DNA from: Chitinophagaceae bacterium
Lineage (GTDB): Bacteria > Bacteroidota > Bacteroidia > Chitinophagales > Chitinophagaceae
Reading direction: 5' to 3'
DNA: 6,026 nt
NCBI GenBank assembly: GCA_947447815.1
Contig: CANFLJ010000129.1
Span: forward strand, 1-6,026
Part shown: positions 4,813 through 6,026 of the stretch, piece after piece
How positions within the stretch are numbered: the first letter of the stretch is position 1
Layout of the letters: each line of letters opens with the position of its first letter
The notes under the pieces: model-generated
What the model was told of the DNA's origin: nothing
Database searches by the model: none
What the model saw: only the letters and a program-made list of their open reading frames with translations
Translations under genes and position numbers: made by a program

Positions 4813-5766
4813 TTATAGTGCTGCAGATGCTGTAATTTCTTTATTTACGCCATGTACAGCCAGCTTTTTAATCGCTTTTTCTTTTACTATTTTGGCAGTA
4901 ATATTATTGTTATTCAATTCGATTGCCTTGCTAAGGTCTGCTACCGCCAAGGAATACTCGTGTAAATTAAAATTACAAATCCCCCTTTTAAAATAAACCT
5001 CCTCTGTTACTATCCCTGCACCAATTGCCTTATCGTAATCGCAAATGGCTAATTTATATTTCTTGATTTCATACAAACAATTAGCCCTTTTCAGGTAGCC
5101 CTCATAATACTGCGGCATTAAAGCCAAGTATCTATCAAAAGCTTCTATTGCTTGCTTATATTCCTTTAATTGAATAGAGATGGTAGCCATTTCTTTGAAA
5201 ACAGGTGCAAAAATATTATTGATGGTTGAAGCCTTCTCGTAGTCTTTGTAAGCGCCCTTTAAATCTTTTGATAAATATTTAATTTCTGCTCTTTTAATTA
5301 AGGCATTTTCGTTGTTGCCATTAATACTGATTGCTTTATCAAAATCGAGTCTTGCTGCTTTGTACAATTTTAGATTAGTATAAATGATGCCTCTTTCGGT
5401 ATAAGCAAAAGAATTCTGCGGCTGCAATTCTATTACAAAACTGTAATCTCTTTTGGCACTATCATACATCTTCAAAGCATTTTCTGCATAGGCCCTGCGA
5501 CTATACAAAATAGGATCGGCTGTGATTGTTTGTAACACAACATTCAAATCCTTGATGGAGCCTTCATAATCCTTTAGTTGAAACCGATAGTCGGCACGTT
5601 TGGTATAAGCCACCAGATTTTCTGGATTGTAGCTGATAGACCAGGATTCTTTTTCTATTAAAGTCTTCAACTCATAATACCTGTTGGAATCTATAGTATT
5701 GATTTGAGCATGGGTAATAGCTGAACTTAAAATCAGCAGCATTATCAGCAGTAAAAATGGCCTCAT
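4813..5766 (-). CDS. Exported tetratricopeptide-repeat protein
   Basis: A 317-residue protein with an N-terminal signal peptide (residues 1-20, ending ITHA before Gln21), so it is probably periplasmic; no lipobox cysteine is present. From about residue 48 to 286 there are seven consecutive 34-residue TPR units, starting near 48, 83, 117, 151, 185, 219 and 253. Typical marks are N/S-P-x-x at unit starts, A-Y-x-x-R-G or Y-x-K-R-A in helix A, and Y-x-x-A-x-x-D-x-x-K-A-I in helix B, as in LYKAARLDFDKAISIN and EYSLAVADLSKAIELN. A charged helix and a short Ala-rich tail follow. TPR solenoids mediate protein-protein contacts, but the partner is not evident. Clear promoter elements are lacking; TAAGTTTA (5779-5772) is one base off the -7 consensus but lies very close to the start codon. 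Met9 is an in-frame alternative start that would shorten the signal peptide, so Met1 is preferred. Confidence 0.88.
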   Translation of the reverse strand: MRPFLLLIMLLILSSAITHAQINTIDSNRYYELKTLIEKESWSISYNPENLVAYTKRADYRFQLKDYEGSIKDLNVVLQTITADPILYSRRAYAENALKMYDSAKRDYSFVIELQPQNSFAYTERGIIYTNLKLYKAARLDFDKAISINGNNENALIKRAEIKYLSKDLKGAYKDYEKASTINNIFAPVFKEMATISIQLKEYKQAIEAFDRYLALMPQYYEGYLKRANCLYEIKKYKLAICDYDKAIGAGIVTEEVYFKRGICNFNLHEYSLAVADLSKAIELNNNNITAKIVKEKAIKKLAVHGVNKEITASAAL

Positions 5767-5917
5767 AGTATTAAACTTAAAAATTTAAAAGAAAACTCAT
5801 CCTTAAGAACGTAAATAGGCTGAAAATATTTCTGATTATCTATTTAATTTCTGAATTTAGATACAATAACCTGCTATCCCTTATTTTTACGCCCCATTTA
5901 ATGCGACTATCATGGTA

Positions 5918-6026
5918 ATGAAACTTTTTAAGCTGGTAAAAGACTTTATTTTATATACTGGCATACTCAGAATATTTTCTCCTTTCAATAAGCTGTTTCT
6001 CTTTTTATACAATTTTAATACTATGA
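5918..6026 (+). CDS. Unidentified protein, N-terminal part only
   Basis: The first 36 codons of a plus-strand gene run off the window end. The peptide begins MKLFKLVKDFILYTGILRIF and continues with basic and aromatic residues (SPFNKLFLFLYNFNTM). It is strongly hydrophobic with regularly spaced Lys/Arg and has no cleavage site, so it looks like an amphipathic or membrane-associated N-terminal region rather than a signal peptide. ATG at 5912 is in frame and would add Met-Val; the frame is open upstream only to the TAA at 5867-5869, with no other ATG in that stretch. Neither start has a Shine-Dalgarno sequence. TATTTTTA (5882-5889) is one base off the -7 consensus. The gene is divergent from the TPR gene across about 150 bases. 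With no stop in view and so few codons, both its reality and its function are uncertain. Confidence 0.5.
   Translation, partial: MKLFKLVKDFILYTGILRIFSPFNKLFLFLYNFNTM

Noticed and set aside
5831..5860. Repeated TTTCTGATT / TTTCTGAATT in the last divergent spacer
   Set aside because: Only two short imperfect copies in A/T-rich sequence; likely by chance.
1..6026. A new multi-gene defence, mobile or biosynthetic system
   Set aside because: Gene content is housekeeping and envelope proteins with separate promoters and a shared terminator; no nuclease, integrase, toxin-antitoxin pair, synthase cluster or direct-repeat boundary was seen.

Overview
This is a low-GC chromosomal window from a Bacteroidota bacterium, most likely of the Chitinophagales/Chitinophagaceae type (lineage inferred, not proven). 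Four things point there: Bacteroidota-type promoter elements (TAnnTTTG at -7, sometimes with TTG 18 bases upstream), near-absence of Shine-Dalgarno sequences, SCKKD-type lipoprotein signals, and the mix of lipoproteins, barrel-like and TPR envelope proteins. No mobile element, tRNA/rRNA, CRISPR array or phage gene is visible.

Layout. (1) 1-691, minus strand: the first 35 codons of a small protein with a tudor/SH3-like N-terminus, then a 180-base spacer filled with degenerate 7-base repeats, then a complete OsmC-family peroxiredoxin-like gene. (2) 734-3724, plus strand, divergent from osmC by only 42 bases: a secreted barrel-like protein of unknown function, lipoyl synthase (lipA), a LEA type 2 lipoprotein and a cysteine-containing lipoprotein. 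Gaps are 47-58 bases, so at least the first three may be co-transcribed; the fourth has its own -7-like element. (3) 3744-3789: a perfect 20-bp stem terminator shared by two convergent units. (4) 3805-5766, minus strand: Mn-type superoxide dismutase, a small beta-rich protein and an exported TPR protein, each with some sign of separate transcription. (5) 5767-6026: a divergent spacer and the start of an unidentified plus-strand gene.

Functionally this is mostly housekeeping: lipoate cofactor synthesis, oxidative-stress defence (OsmC and SOD, in separate units) and cell-envelope proteins. I see no convincing new multi-gene system. The most unusual element is the phased heptamer array at 131-287, with blocks in opposite orientations around a small hairpin, ending exactly across the osmC stop codon and carrying a probable promoter. 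Secondary points are an inverted repeat overlapping the sodA promoter, and promoter evidence that fixes the start of the small gene at 4752 rather than 4812.
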